Shown piece by piece: positions 17,113 through 25,704 of a stretch of 64,000 bases of DNA. Under the pieces are notes generated by a model. The model was given only the letters and a program-made list of their open reading frames with translations. It was not told the DNA's origin and did no database searches. The stretch is from the NCBI RefSeq assembly GCF_001721045.1, contig NZ_MDER01000038.1:124001-188000 (forward strand), in the 5' to 3' direction. A program made the position numbers and the translations under genes. Within the stretch, counting starts at the first letter, position 1; each line of letters starts with the position of its first letter. Source of the DNA: Paenibacillus nuruki (GTDB lineage Bacteria; Bacillota; Bacilli; Paenibacillales; Paenibacillaceae).

Positions 17113-19500
17113 TTAGCTATTCATTTTTCGATATGTCCATGTATGAATAAGCTCTTGATATTTCTTTTCATTGACAGAATGAGGGTCATTTTCCCTAGAT
17201 GATAATGTGGATTCTATCGTAATCTGCTGATCAATACATTGCCCTGTCAACCAGCTATAATACTTGTCTACAGGTAAAGCGATTTGCCAATCGTATTTAT
17301 TACTAGCTGAATCTGTAGCTTCATAATGTCGCCACTCTACTGCTGTCCAATCGATCCATGCAGTCGATAAGGCAACCGGTACATGTGGAATCAGGCTACC
17401 TGCTCTGACCAGTATAATGATCGGAATGATGGATTCTTCTATATGATGCCAAGTCGAGCCTGCATATCTCTTACCTGTCTGATAATCGATCCACTCTCCA
17501 GAAGGAGTATATACCTCTCTAGCTGTCATTCCTTGTTCTAACATCGGAGCAATTAACAGATCTGTTCCTAGAAAATACTGATCTTCAATCTGCCATACAC
17601 CCGGTTCATCTGGATATTCAAGCAATAGTGGACGCAGTAATGGAATACCTTGTTCAGCACTTACAACCGATTGTGTATAAATATAAGGCATCAACTGATA
17701 TTTTAACTCAACTGCTTTTCTAAAATCTTCGGTAAACTCTTCATCATAATGCCACGGTTCTTTGGGGGGTGCTCCATGACATCGACTATGCGACGTCAAC
17801 ATTCCAAAAGGCATCCAGCGTCGATACAATTCTCGCGGACTTTGATGGACAAATCCACCGATATCATGACTCCAAAAAGTAAAACCACTCAACCCCAATG
17901 ACATTCCTGCTCGCAAAGAAGCCGCCATGCCATTATCCGTATTTTCAACATCACCGCCCCAATGTAAAGGATACCGTTGACTGCCAGCCCATGCGCTACG
18001 TGCCCAGATAATCGATTCACCAGTGACTTTTTGTGTAATCTCAGATACCGCCTGATTATAGCGAAGAGGATACAGATTATGCTCTTTCCATCCCTTTTGA
18101 CGAGAATAATACGAACCATGAATCGGTGCACTTTCTCCAAAATCGACTTTGATTGCACTTACACCTATATTTAATAATCCTGCAATCTTTTGTTGATACC
18201 ATACTACGGCGTCAGGATTGGAAAAGTCTAAAATGGCATCTTCCCCTGCAATATAACCATTGCCATCACTAATCGCATAACCTTTGGCAATAATCTCTTC
18301 ATATAGCGGATTAGAAGGCATAAAATAAGGATACTGCCATAAGCTAATCCGATATCCCTGCTCACGTAAATCCGTAATCATTTGCTCTGCATGATCAAAA
18401 CGACTGGTCGAAAATTGATAATCACAACGCCAATCATGCTCAAACCAACCGGTATCCAGATGAATGACATCACAAGGAATCCGGTGCTCTTGCAACTGAC
18501 TAGCGACTTCCCTCACTTCTTGTTCGGATTGATACGTTATACGGCTCATCCACAATCCGAAAGACCACAACGGTGGAACAGTAGATTTCCCTGTTAACGA
18601 TGTGTAACTAGACAGTATTTGTTTGGGTGTGCCGAAAAAGAAAAATAAATCCAGTTCATCTTCCCCAATATAGATCGTATTGGTTCCATCAAAATGATGA
18701 CCTACATCACAAGTCATCGGACAGCTATGATGAAAAAACATCCCATAACCTCGATTACTCCATAACAATGGAATAGGCTTATACATATCTGCGGTCTGCG
18801 CGCTTAAAGGATCATATGTAAACCAGTTAAACTTTTGTCCGCGTTTATCCATTTTCAAAAAGGATTCGCCACCTCCATATAATCGTTCTCCTGGAGATAA
18901 AGCAAAACTTGCTGCTAGACTACGATTCATATCTTTCGCCGATCGGATAAAACAAAATGGAGTTGGGTCGGAGCTGAGAATAGAAGCTTGATCTGCCATA
19001 TGATGTGTGCGTGTTAATAATTTTCCTGTAGCATCTCGAAACTCTATCCGCCATGGTTGGTACATTATCGTTACCGAGCCATAAGCACTTCGATACGTCA
19101 CATGATCATTATCCTGTTGTTCGATAATCCAATCTTGACTAACAGGTATTTCTTCCTCTGCAAGCATCAGACTATGGCGGGGTTCTAAAGTGGGCTTACG
19201 AACGGTTAATCGAATCCGAACCGTCTGTGCATCAACAAATTCCAAGCGAAAAGGAAAAGAAGGTGATTCGGTATAGGCAGGAAATTCCCACGATTCTGTG
19301 GCTGTAAAAGGCAATGTATATTTACCAAAATCCAATCTAGGCTTACGTGAATACCGTTCCCAATGTATCTCGCCGGTGGCTGTTTCGGGATTGAAATGCT
19401 CTATATGCATCCCCATAAAATAGGTATTTTCAATCTGTCCAAATGCTTTGCTCATATCAATAGGTTCACAAAGTAATGCTGTATCATATAATCGAATCAT
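17113..19500 (-). CDS. GH31 alpha-glycosidase (alpha-xylosidase/alpha-glucosidase, YicI-like)
   Basis: Retaining glycosidase of 795 residues. The beta-sandwich N-domain (about 1-260) contains GERLYGGGESF. The catalytic barrel contains SFGLWMSRITYQ, CDVIHLDTGWF and IKVDFGES with the nucleophile Asp453; FWARSAWAG-type sequence (seen as IWARSAWAG) and WGGDVENT follow, with the acid/base Asp517. The KVDFGE form of the nucleophile motif resembles alpha-xylosidases such as YicI (KTDFGE), so a xyloside or isoprimeverose-type substrate is more likely than starch. There is no signal peptide, hence cytoplasmic. ATG at 19500 follows AGAGGAT. Single-gene unit with its own terminator, a cre-like site upstream and a divergently transcribed AraC regulator. 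Sugar specificity is not proven. Confidence 0.9.
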   Translation of the reverse strand: MIRLYDTALLCEPIDMSKAFGQIENTYFMGMHIEHFNPETATGEIHWERYSRKPRLDFGKYTLPFTATESWEFPAYTESPSFPFRLEFVDAQTVRIRLTVRKPTLEPRHSLMLAEEEIPVSQDWIIEQQDNDHVTYRSAYGSVTIMYQPWRIEFRDATGKLLTRTHHMADQASILSSDPTPFCFIRSAKDMNRSLAASFALSPGERLYGGGESFLKMDKRGQKFNWFTYDPLSAQTADMYKPIPLLWSNRGYGMFFHHSCPMTCDVGHHFDGTNTIYIGEDELDLFFFFGTPKQILSSYTSLTGKSTVPPLWSFGLWMSRITYQSEQEVREVASQLQEHRIPCDVIHLDTGWFEHDWRCDYQFSTSRFDHAEQMITDLREQGYRISLWQYPYFMPSNPLYEEIIAKGYAISDGNGYIAGEDAILDFSNPDAVVWYQQKIAGLLNIGVSAIKVDFGESAPIHGSYYSRQKGWKEHNLYPLRYNQAVSEITQKVTGESIIWARSAWAGSQRYPLHWGGDVENTDNGMAASLRAGMSLGLSGFTFWSHDIGGFVHQSPRELYRRWMPFGMLTSHSRCHGAPPKEPWHYDEEFTEDFRKAVELKYQLMPYIYTQSVVSAEQGIPLLRPLLLEYPDEPGVWQIEDQYFLGTDLLIAPMLEQGMTAREVYTPSGEWIDYQTGKRYAGSTWHHIEESIIPIIILVRAGSLIPHVPVALSTAWIDWTAVEWRHYEATDSASNKYDWQIALPVDKYYSWLTGQCIDQQITIESTLSSRENDPHSVNEKKYQELIHTWTYRKMNS

Positions 19501-19530
19501 TCGTAGTTATCCTCTCACTATTTATTTAAT

Positions 19531-19544
19531 TGATAACGTTTACA
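19531..19544 (-). promoter_or_regulatory. cre-like catabolite repression site
   Basis: TGATAACGTTTACA matches the CcpA consensus TGWAARCGYTWNCW at 13 of 14 positions. It lies 31 bases upstream of the GH31 start, where bound CcpA would block transcription when preferred sugars are present. Confidence 0.68.
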
Positions 19545-19716
19545 TCTTAAAATATTGTATACTTTTGTATAGATTCAACCTATGCTAATTCTATGTAGTA
19601 TTCGCACAATATTACGATCATCGAAGTACATCAAAATAAAATATATGCTCTACCGTATCGCTTCCGATTCTTATACCGTCTAATTTCACTATACATATAA
19701 TGGAGGTTGACCACAG

Positions 19717-20586
19717 ATGCAACTCTCACCCCCTTATGAAGTTACTCAAATGCCCGACAAAACATTTCCGATTAATATCTTTCATGTTGCTGCACCTCAT
19801 TGGCGCTGGGTACCTTTGCACTGGCATGAACATTTGGAATGGATGATCGTCTACAAAGGCTCTTTCCGTGTTCAAATCGGTACAGAGCATCAAGATATTA
19901 CGGTAGGAGATATTGTGTTTGTTAATACCTGTCAGATTCATGCCGCTTTTCCTTTGGAGGAAGATACTGAATTGATATGTATTGTGTTCAATGAAGCATT
20001 GATTCGGAATATCCAGTTAGATCATACAGAGTCACGCTATATTCGACCCCTATTGGAAAACCATTTAGGACTACCAGCTATTTTCACCAAAGATCATCCG
20101 TTAGCCAAACAGATCACCTTTTATTTACAACAGATGATTATAGAGTATGAACAATCTACCTATGGTTCTGAATTATTGATCAAATCCTATCTGCTGGCTT
20201 GTATAGGTTGGCTTTATCGTATTGTTGCTCATGATCATATAGAGTTGCCTGCCTCCCATCAACCTGCTTATATGCAACCTTTGTTTCAACATCTGAGTCA
20301 TCATTTTCGAGAATCTATTTCGATCGAGACAGCCGCTGAACTATGTCAATTGACGCCTACTTATTTCTGTTATTTATTTAAAAAGACAACAGGCAAAACA
20401 TTTATCGAATATATCAATATGCTACGTATTCATGAAGCCGAGCAATTGTTACGTTCTGGTGATTGGAATATCAGTCAAGTGGCTTATCACTGCGGATTTA
20501 CGAGTCTAAATTACTTTGGCAGAGTATTTAAACAATACAAGCAGATGTCGCCAAGTCGTTGGCTCAAGCATATCGCCAAATCGTAG
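19717..20586 (+). CDS. AraC-family transcription regulator next to GH31 gene
   Basis: Regulator of 289 residues. The N-terminal half is a cupin sensor (HWHEHLEWMIVYKGSFRVQIG, then a DIVFVNTCQIHAAFP barrel strand). The C-terminal 100 residues are the double helix-turn-helix: ISIETAAELCQLTPTYFCYLFKKTTGKTF and WNISQVAYHCGFTSLNYFGRVFKQYKQMSPSRW. It is divergent from the GH31 glycosidase gene with a 216-base shared promoter region, the usual layout for a sugar-responsive activator of that gene. Start ATG at 19717 follows TGGAGG by 10 bases. The inducer is unknown; an oligosaccharide that the glycosidase cleaves is the obvious candidate. Confidence 0.9.
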   Translation: MQLSPPYEVTQMPDKTFPINIFHVAAPHWRWVPLHWHEHLEWMIVYKGSFRVQIGTEHQDITVGDIVFVNTCQIHAAFPLEEDTELICIVFNEALIRNIQLDHTESRYIRPLLENHLGLPAIFTKDHPLAKQITFYLQQMIIEYEQSTYGSELLIKSYLLACIGWLYRIVAHDHIELPASHQPAYMQPLFQHLSHHFRESISIETAAELCQLTPTYFCYLFKKTTGKTFIEYINMLRIHEAEQLLRSGDWNISQVAYHCGFTSLNYFGRVFKQYKQMSPSRWLKHIAKS

Positions 20587-20608
20587 AATGAACTAAAGTT
20601 GTATTATT

Positions 20609-20633
20609 GTGTAGAACATGTGTATTTCTACGC
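20609..20633 (+). terminator. Weak terminator after AraC gene
   Basis: GTGTAGAA pairs with TTCTACGC (one G-U pair) and is followed by TCTTTTG. The stem is short and the T-run broken, so termination may be partial. Confidence 0.4.
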
Positions 20634-20715
20634 TCTTTTGTAAATACAGTTTATTTTTCACCTTTCATAAAATACAATAAAATGGAAATTAAACCATATA
20701 AAAGGTGGGGTATTC

Positions 20716-21939
20716 ATGTTGATACGCAAGCAGATTGCTATTCTTTTATCCACGCTATGCTTATTTACATTATTGGGATCATGGACTTGGAATTCTCAAG
20801 CCGAAGCAGCAGGCACTTGGAAACAAATCTGGTCAGATGAATTCAATGGATCTAATGGAACAGGGGTAGATGGTTCCAAATGGAATTCAGAAACAGGTGC
20901 TGGCGGTTGGGGAAATAACGAGTTACAGTATTATACAAATCGTACCAACAATGCTTATATGGATAATGGCAATCTGGTTATTCAAGCGTTAAAAGAAAAT
21001 TATAATGGTGCTCCTTATACATCGGCTCGCTTAACAACAGCTGGCAAATTCGACGTGAAATATGGAAAAATTGAAATGCGTGCTAAACTTCCCTATGGTA
21101 AAGGCATCTGGCCTGCATTCTGGATGTTAGGTAGCGATATCGGTAGCAACCAATGGCCAAAAAGCGGTGAAATCGATATTATGGAATACGTAGGTGCTAA
21201 TGCTCCAAACACTGTGTATGGAACTATTCACGGTCCTGGTTATTCAGGTGCAGGTGGTTTATCTGCGGCTTATACGATCGGTGAAAATATCAGTAACGCT
21301 TACCATACGTTCTCGATTGAATGGGAACCGAATGTCATCCGCTGGTATGTCGATAACAATCTATACCATACACGTACATCAGCAGATATTGGTGGTAATC
21401 AATGGGTATTTGATAAACCATTTTTCTTATTACTTAACTTAGCTGTAGGCGGTAACTGGCCTGGCTATCCTGATGCAAGTACTACATTCCCGCAAAAATA
21501 TGCAATCGACTATGTACGTGTATTCCAGCGCTCTGGAGATACGGGTAATATTGTAGCCCTTAAAGCTACAGCTAATGGAAAATATGTAGCTGCTGAAGAT
21601 TATGGAAATGCACCTCTACTTGCTCGTTCTACTACAGTAAGCGATTGGGAGAAATTTGAGTTAATCGATCTTGGAAATAACAATGTTGCTTTGCGTTCTC
21701 TAGCTAATAATAAATACGTATCTGCTGATAATACAGGTGCAAGCCCGTTAATAGCCAACAAAACGGCGATTGGCACATGGGAAACGTTCCAAATCGGAAC
21801 AACAGCGGATGGGAAACGAACCTTCAAATCATTAGCGAATAATCAGTATGTCTGTGCAGACAATTATGGAGATAGCCCGCTGATTGCCAATCGAAGTACC
21901 ATTAGCGGTTGGGAAGCTTTTGAAGTGATCAAGCAGTAA
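20716..21939 (+). CDS. Secreted GH16 beta-glucanase (laminarinase/lichenase type) with C-terminal fascin-like repeats
   Basis: Secreted endo-beta-glucanase of 407 residues. A signal peptide (MLIRKQ, hydrophobic core, likely cut after SQAEA near residue 32) precedes a GH16 domain (about 34-275). The catalytic motif GEIDIMEYVG carries nucleophile Glu152, Asp154 and acid/base Glu157; the extra Met in EIDIME is typical of beta-1,3-glucanases. The last 125 residues are three repeats of about 42 residues (patterns LKATANGKYVAAED, LRSLANNKYVSADN, FKSLANNQYVCADN), each ending in an aromatic-rich strand, like a fascin-type beta-trefoil that probably binds glycans. ATG at 20716 follows AGGTGGGG. Likely acts on fungal or plant wall glucans. 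It is flanked by terminators and is monocistronic. Confidence 0.92.
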   Translation: MLIRKQIAILLSTLCLFTLLGSWTWNSQAEAAGTWKQIWSDEFNGSNGTGVDGSKWNSETGAGGWGNNELQYYTNRTNNAYMDNGNLVIQALKENYNGAPYTSARLTTAGKFDVKYGKIEMRAKLPYGKGIWPAFWMLGSDIGSNQWPKSGEIDIMEYVGANAPNTVYGTIHGPGYSGAGGLSAAYTIGENISNAYHTFSIEWEPNVIRWYVDNNLYHTRTSADIGGNQWVFDKPFFLLLNLAVGGNWPGYPDASTTFPQKYAIDYVRVFQRSGDTGNIVALKATANGKYVAAEDYGNAPLLARSTTVSDWEKFELIDLGNNNVALRSLANNKYVSADNTGASPLIANKTAIGTWETFQIGTTADGKRTFKSLANNQYVCADNYGDSPLIANRSTISGWEAFEVIKQ

Positions 21940-21990
21940 AAAGTAAAATGTGAAGGTATCACTAATTAGCACTATTATATTCACTATTAC

Positions 21991-22050
21991 AATGCAAAAA
22001 GGAAGCCTGAGATTGCTATAGGCTTCCTTCTTGCATTATTGCTGTTTTTT
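21991..22050 (+). terminator. Strong terminator after GH16 gene
   Basis: AATGCAAAAAGGAAGCCT pairs with AGGCTTCCTTCTTGCATT (one mismatch) around an 11-base loop, followed by a run of seven T's. It could also stop transcripts of the convergent MFS gene. Confidence 0.85.
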
Positions 22051-22148
22051 TACTTTTAGGTATTTTATTCTTGATATAGAATGTAATTCGAAATAGCACT
22101 TGTCACAGCGTTATCTAAAAAATAGATTGTATGACCTTAAAATCATCT

Positions 22149-23495
22149 TTATTTCGCAATCTTACCATTCTGATTCGCTACTCGTAAATAACGGAAGAAA
22201 AAGATAAATACTATTGCCATCCATATCGCAAATACGAGGAAAATATTACTGAACGTATTGGCTTCACTATAATGCCATAAGCTATTAAATGACCACGGCG
22301 ATTGTACACGATCTAAAATCAATCCCAAGACCGTTGTCCCAATCGCTCCTGAAATAAAGCTTAACATCATGTATAGACCCATCCCTACACCTACTTGTGC
22401 GCCGTCTAGTGTCCGAGAAACGGTATTCGCAAGTCCTACTTGGGCAAATGTCAGTCCAGTGTTCCCAATCACCAGTACGCCCATAATCATCCAGTACGAA
22501 CGATCTGTAAACACAGCAAGAATGATATACGTCATCAGTTGTAAAATAAAAGCAATCCGAAGCAAAAACGTATTTCCTTTGCTATCTGCAATGCGTCCAC
22601 CGACGATACCAAAAATAGCAGCGATCAATGCACCCGGAAACATAATCATACCAATCGTAAAGGAAGACAACTGATGAATACTGCTTAACATTTGGGGTAT
22701 CAAGTAAGGCACACATAGATTAAAGATCAATGCCAGACAAGCGATAATCATCGTCATTGTATAGGTGGAGTTACGAAAAATCGCTGGATCCAGAAAAGGT
22801 TGTTTGGCTTGACGAATATACAGAATAAAGATAATTAATAATACAATCGTCATTATCGCAAGAATAAAGCTTACATTGGTAATCGCTAGTAAAAGTAATG
22901 TTACGGTTGCTGCTAACATTACACCGCCCCAGAGGTCTATTTTCAGCGGACGTACCTGATCTTGATTAAGATATTTGCGGAAAAATGGAATCGTTACTAA
23001 TGATAGCAAAGAGATCGCAAATAAATAACGCCAATCTGCAAAACTGGTAATCATACCTGCAATAATCGGCCCCATAGCTGTACCTAATGCCATACCAGAA
23101 GAAGTAATGCCTAGCGCTCTCCCACGCTTTTCAGGAGATACATAACGAATCGGAATAATCATTGACGATGCTGGAATAACAGAAGCACCTGCTGATTGTA
23201 GAATTCTTCCTGCAATCACCATCCAATAATCAGAAGCGACAAACCCTACAATAGAACCGACCGCAAATAAGCAAATACCTACAGTCAGCAAATTTTTAAG
23301 ACGGTATTTATCGGCTAGCTTGCCATAAGTCACTGAGCCAATCGCGTAAATAATAATATATGACGTTACGACCCAGCTCACTTGTGAACTACTGAGATCA
23401 AAATCTTGACGAATGGACGGTAAAGCTACATTAAACATCGTTGAGTTCATGACAGAAATGATCATAGCCAATGCTAAAATATAAATAATTTTCAT
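22149..23495 (-). CDS. MFS transporter (DHA2-like), paired with quercetin dioxygenase
   Basis: Integral membrane carrier of about 448 residues with 13-14 hydrophobic segments. MFS motif A-like YGKLADKYRLKNLL follows helix 2 and a motif C-like GTAMGPIIAG lies in helix 5, pointing to a proton-driven exporter. The ATG at 23495 is preferred because it puts the start directly before the first helix and has CAGG upstream; the ATG at 23525 has no ribosome site. It lies 74 bases downstream of the quercetin dioxygenase gene on the same strand and is probably co-transcribed. Export of flavonoids or of their depside cleavage products is inferred from this context only. Confidence 0.85.
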   Translation of the reverse strand: MKIIYILALAMIISVMNSTMFNVALPSIRQDFDLSSSQVSWVVTSYIIIYAIGSVTYGKLADKYRLKNLLTVGICLFAVGSIVGFVASDYWMVIAGRILQSAGASVIPASSMIIPIRYVSPEKRGRALGITSSGMALGTAMGPIIAGMITSFADWRYLFAISLLSLVTIPFFRKYLNQDQVRPLKIDLWGGVMLAATVTLLLLAITNVSFILAIMTIVLLIIFILYIRQAKQPFLDPAIFRNSTYTMTMIIACLALIFNLCVPYLIPQMLSSIHQLSSFTIGMIMFPGALIAAIFGIVGGRIADSKGNTFLLRIAFILQLMTYIILAVFTDRSYWMIMGVLVIGNTGLTFAQVGLANTVSRTLDGAQVGVGMGLYMMLSFISGAIGTTVLGLILDRVQSPWSFNSLWHYSEANTFSNIFLVFAIWMAIVFIFFFRYLRVANQNGKIAK

Positions 23496-23569
23496 AATAT
23501 ACCTGAATACTAGCCTTATACACATAGTAAAGACGTATAAGACTAGCGTTATTCTTTTCCTTTATCCCA

Positions 23570-24604
23570 TTATTCTGGACGGTGACCGCCAGGTGGAGTT
23601 ACAACTTTAAGATCCAACGTTTGGATATTGGCAATCACTCGATCCATACGAAGAGGCCCCGGTGTATCAGGGAAAATATAATGTTCATATTCATCTCCTA
23701 ATAGACGGAAAAACGGTTCAAATAATCCACTAACCAGTACACCTACAAATTTGGTATAGTGTGTATCCAGACGATAAGAGTGTACGGTTCCAGCAGGTAC
23801 ATGCAAGAAGTCACCGGGTAACAATTGAACTTCTTCTCCATTTGCCCACATCGTCATCTGTCCTTGTACACAGAAAAAGGTCTCTGTATGGTGTTCATGA
23901 TAATGAGATACGATGGCATCTCCTTTGGGTCCTTCTGTAGATACCATAATATAATCGCCATCTGTAGACGCTTGTGTAGCCAATAAACGATGTAATTGAT
24001 CCCCTGTTAATAATTTGGTACCTTCTCCACTTTCTAATACATAAGTTGCTACAGATTCAGGAATTACACTGTTGCTGACCAAGGTATAATCAGAAAATAC
24101 CGTTTGTGATGTAGAAAAGATAATATCTGCTTGTTGCGCAGCTTGTTGTAAATGATCTGTAGAATACACATGGTTGCTAACTGCTGGATATTCATATGGT
24201 GTATGGGCTTGACCTAAGATCTCATAAATAGCAGTTACATTACCTGCGATAGAATAGGAAATAAACGCATTACGATGAGCCAGTAATTGATACGCATGTT
24301 CTGTCATTGGTGGGATATGTGCATAATCGCCCGGTAATAATAGATGACTCTCCCCATTGATAACAAATTGAATTTTACCTTCTAATACAAAAATAGATTC
24401 ATAGGTGTTCTGATGCGTATGCAGTGGGAACGATTCCCCTTTAGGCCCTGACAGAATAGCCGCTGATAAAATATCGCCTGTACTTTGAAAATTAGCGATG
24501 ACAGTAGCTAACTGTTTGCCAAATAAATAACGTTTCCCTTCTCCTCGGCGAAGTAAGTAAGGTGCTACAGTATTTGGTAAATGTGTTGTTAATGATGTTG
24601 TCAT
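23570..24604 (-). CDS. qdoI: Quercetin 2,3-dioxygenase (bicupin)
   Basis: Two-domain cupin of 344 residues, very close in pattern and length to Bacillus subtilis QdoI/YxaG (337 residues). It opens the flavonol C ring, releasing carbon monoxide and a depside. Both metal sites are complete and sit at the same numbers as in QdoI: His62, His64, Glu69, His103 in the first cupin, and His234, His236, Glu241, His275 in the second. Further shared blocks are PYLLRRGEGKRYLFG, VLESGEGTKLLTGDQLHR and HVPAGTVHSYRLD. There is no signal peptide, so it is cytoplasmic. ATG at 24604 follows AGGAGG by 5 bases. Downstream is an MFS transporter and divergently an AraC regulator, forming a small flavonoid-response unit. 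Confidence 0.93.
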   Translation of the reverse strand: MTTSLTTHLPNTVAPYLLRRGEGKRYLFGKQLATVIANFQSTGDILSAAILSGPKGESFPLHTHQNTYESIFVLEGKIQFVINGESHLLLPGDYAHIPPMTEHAYQLLAHRNAFISYSIAGNVTAIYEILGQAHTPYEYPAVSNHVYSTDHLQQAAQQADIIFSTSQTVFSDYTLVSNSVIPESVATYVLESGEGTKLLTGDQLHRLLATQASTDGDYIMVSTEGPKGDAIVSHYHEHHTETFFCVQGQMTMWANGEEVQLLPGDFLHVPAGTVHSYRLDTHYTKFVGVLVSGLFEPFFRLLGDEYEHYIFPDTPGPLRMDRVIANIQTLDLKVVTPPGGHRPE

Positions 24605-24767
24605 ATGTTCCTCCTGAAATGTGAGTATTCGTATAGTCTGTAAGAGTTATTGTTGATCTCTTGTACTATTTTATTGTAGCGAAATCTACAAATTTGAAAT
24701 ATAGTTGAATACGACAAAAAAATAGGCAAAAGCGACATAAGACTATGTTGTATAGAGGAGCTGTAAT

Positions 24768-25649
24768 ATGTCATCATCCGATCATTCTTTTCAAATGCTT
24801 GAGCATCCTTTTCCTATAGAAACACCGATCTCTTTTAAAATGTTTACGGTGGAAGGCTCTTTTCAAGAACACGCCCATGATTTTTATGAGATTATTTATA
24901 TATCAGAAGGTAAAGGCACATTATTTATTCACAAAGATTCCTTACCTTTTGAAGAAGGAGACTTATTTTTTATTCCGATCGGAATGCCTCACTTGCTCAA
25001 AGCAGAATCTTCTCCACCTGCTGTACCTTTGCAAATGATGAATTGTATGTTCCAAACAGAGCTACTTGCACCTCAATATGAGCCCAAAAATGAATTAGAT
25101 CGCGAATTTGACGCAATTGCCCAATTTTTTCGTCAAAGTGAAGCTTGGTTACGGTATCAAGATCAAGGCGGGGAACTGGCTCGAATAATGTATAGCATGA
25201 ATTTTGCTGTTAATTCTCAGTCACCGGGTTTTCATTATAAGTTGTATATTTGCTTACTGGATCTGCTCAATACATTGTACCGACTCCAACAATTCAGTCT
25301 GTTATCGAGACCTGATAAATGGGTCGATCCTGTTGCTTTTACGATTGAATATATTCAAGTCCATTATCGTGATCCACTCAAAATGGAAGAGTTCTGCCAA
25401 TGGTTGTCCATCAGTCCCCGCCATCTTCAACGCAAGTTTAAAGAAACAACCGGTTATACGTATACTCAGATGTTGCAACAAATTCGTATACAAAAAAGTT
25501 GTGAATTGTTAATTAACACCGATCGAAGTATTCAACATATTGCTGACGAAGTTGGTATCCATGATATGAAATATTTTTATCGTTTGTTTAAAACAAGTTG
25601 TGGGCTAACTCCGCTTCATTTCCGCCAGCATCACGCACGTACCAAATAA
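24768..25649 (+). CDS. AraC-family regulator divergent from quercetin dioxygenase
   Basis: Regulator of 293 residues with an N-terminal cupin sensor (EHAHDFYEIIYISEGKGTLFIH, EEGDLFFIPIGMPH) and a C-terminal double helix-turn-helix (MEEFCQWLSISPRHLQRKFKETTGYTY and IQHIADEVGIHDMKYFYRLFKTSCGLTPLHFR). It is transcribed away from the dioxygenase gene across a 163-base gap and most likely controls it. In B. subtilis the equivalent gene is controlled by TetR-type LmrA/QdoR, so a different regulator has been recruited here. ATG at 24768 follows GAGGAG by 7 bases. The inducer is unknown; a flavonol is the simplest guess. Confidence 0.9.
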   Translation: MSSSDHSFQMLEHPFPIETPISFKMFTVEGSFQEHAHDFYEIIYISEGKGTLFIHKDSLPFEEGDLFFIPIGMPHLLKAESSPPAVPLQMMNCMFQTELLAPQYEPKNELDREFDAIAQFFRQSEAWLRYQDQGGELARIMYSMNFAVNSQSPGFHYKLYICLLDLLNTLYRLQQFSLLSRPDKWVDPVAFTIEYIQVHYRDPLKMEEFCQWLSISPRHLQRKFKETTGYTYTQMLQQIRIQKSCELLINTDRSIQHIADEVGIHDMKYFYRLFKTSCGLTPLHFRQHHARTK

Positions 25650-25697
25650 AAAGAACCTTTCTCCTACAGTCTATGCTGTATAAGAAAGGTTCTTTTA
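25648..25697. terminator. Bidirectional terminator between convergent operons
   Basis: AAAAGAACCTTTCT pairs perfectly with AGAAAGGTTCTTTT and has T-rich flanks on both strands. It ends the AraC gene on the plus strand and the 37-kb lipopeptide operon on the minus strand. Confidence 0.85.
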
Positions 25698-25704
25698 TTT
25701 TTTA

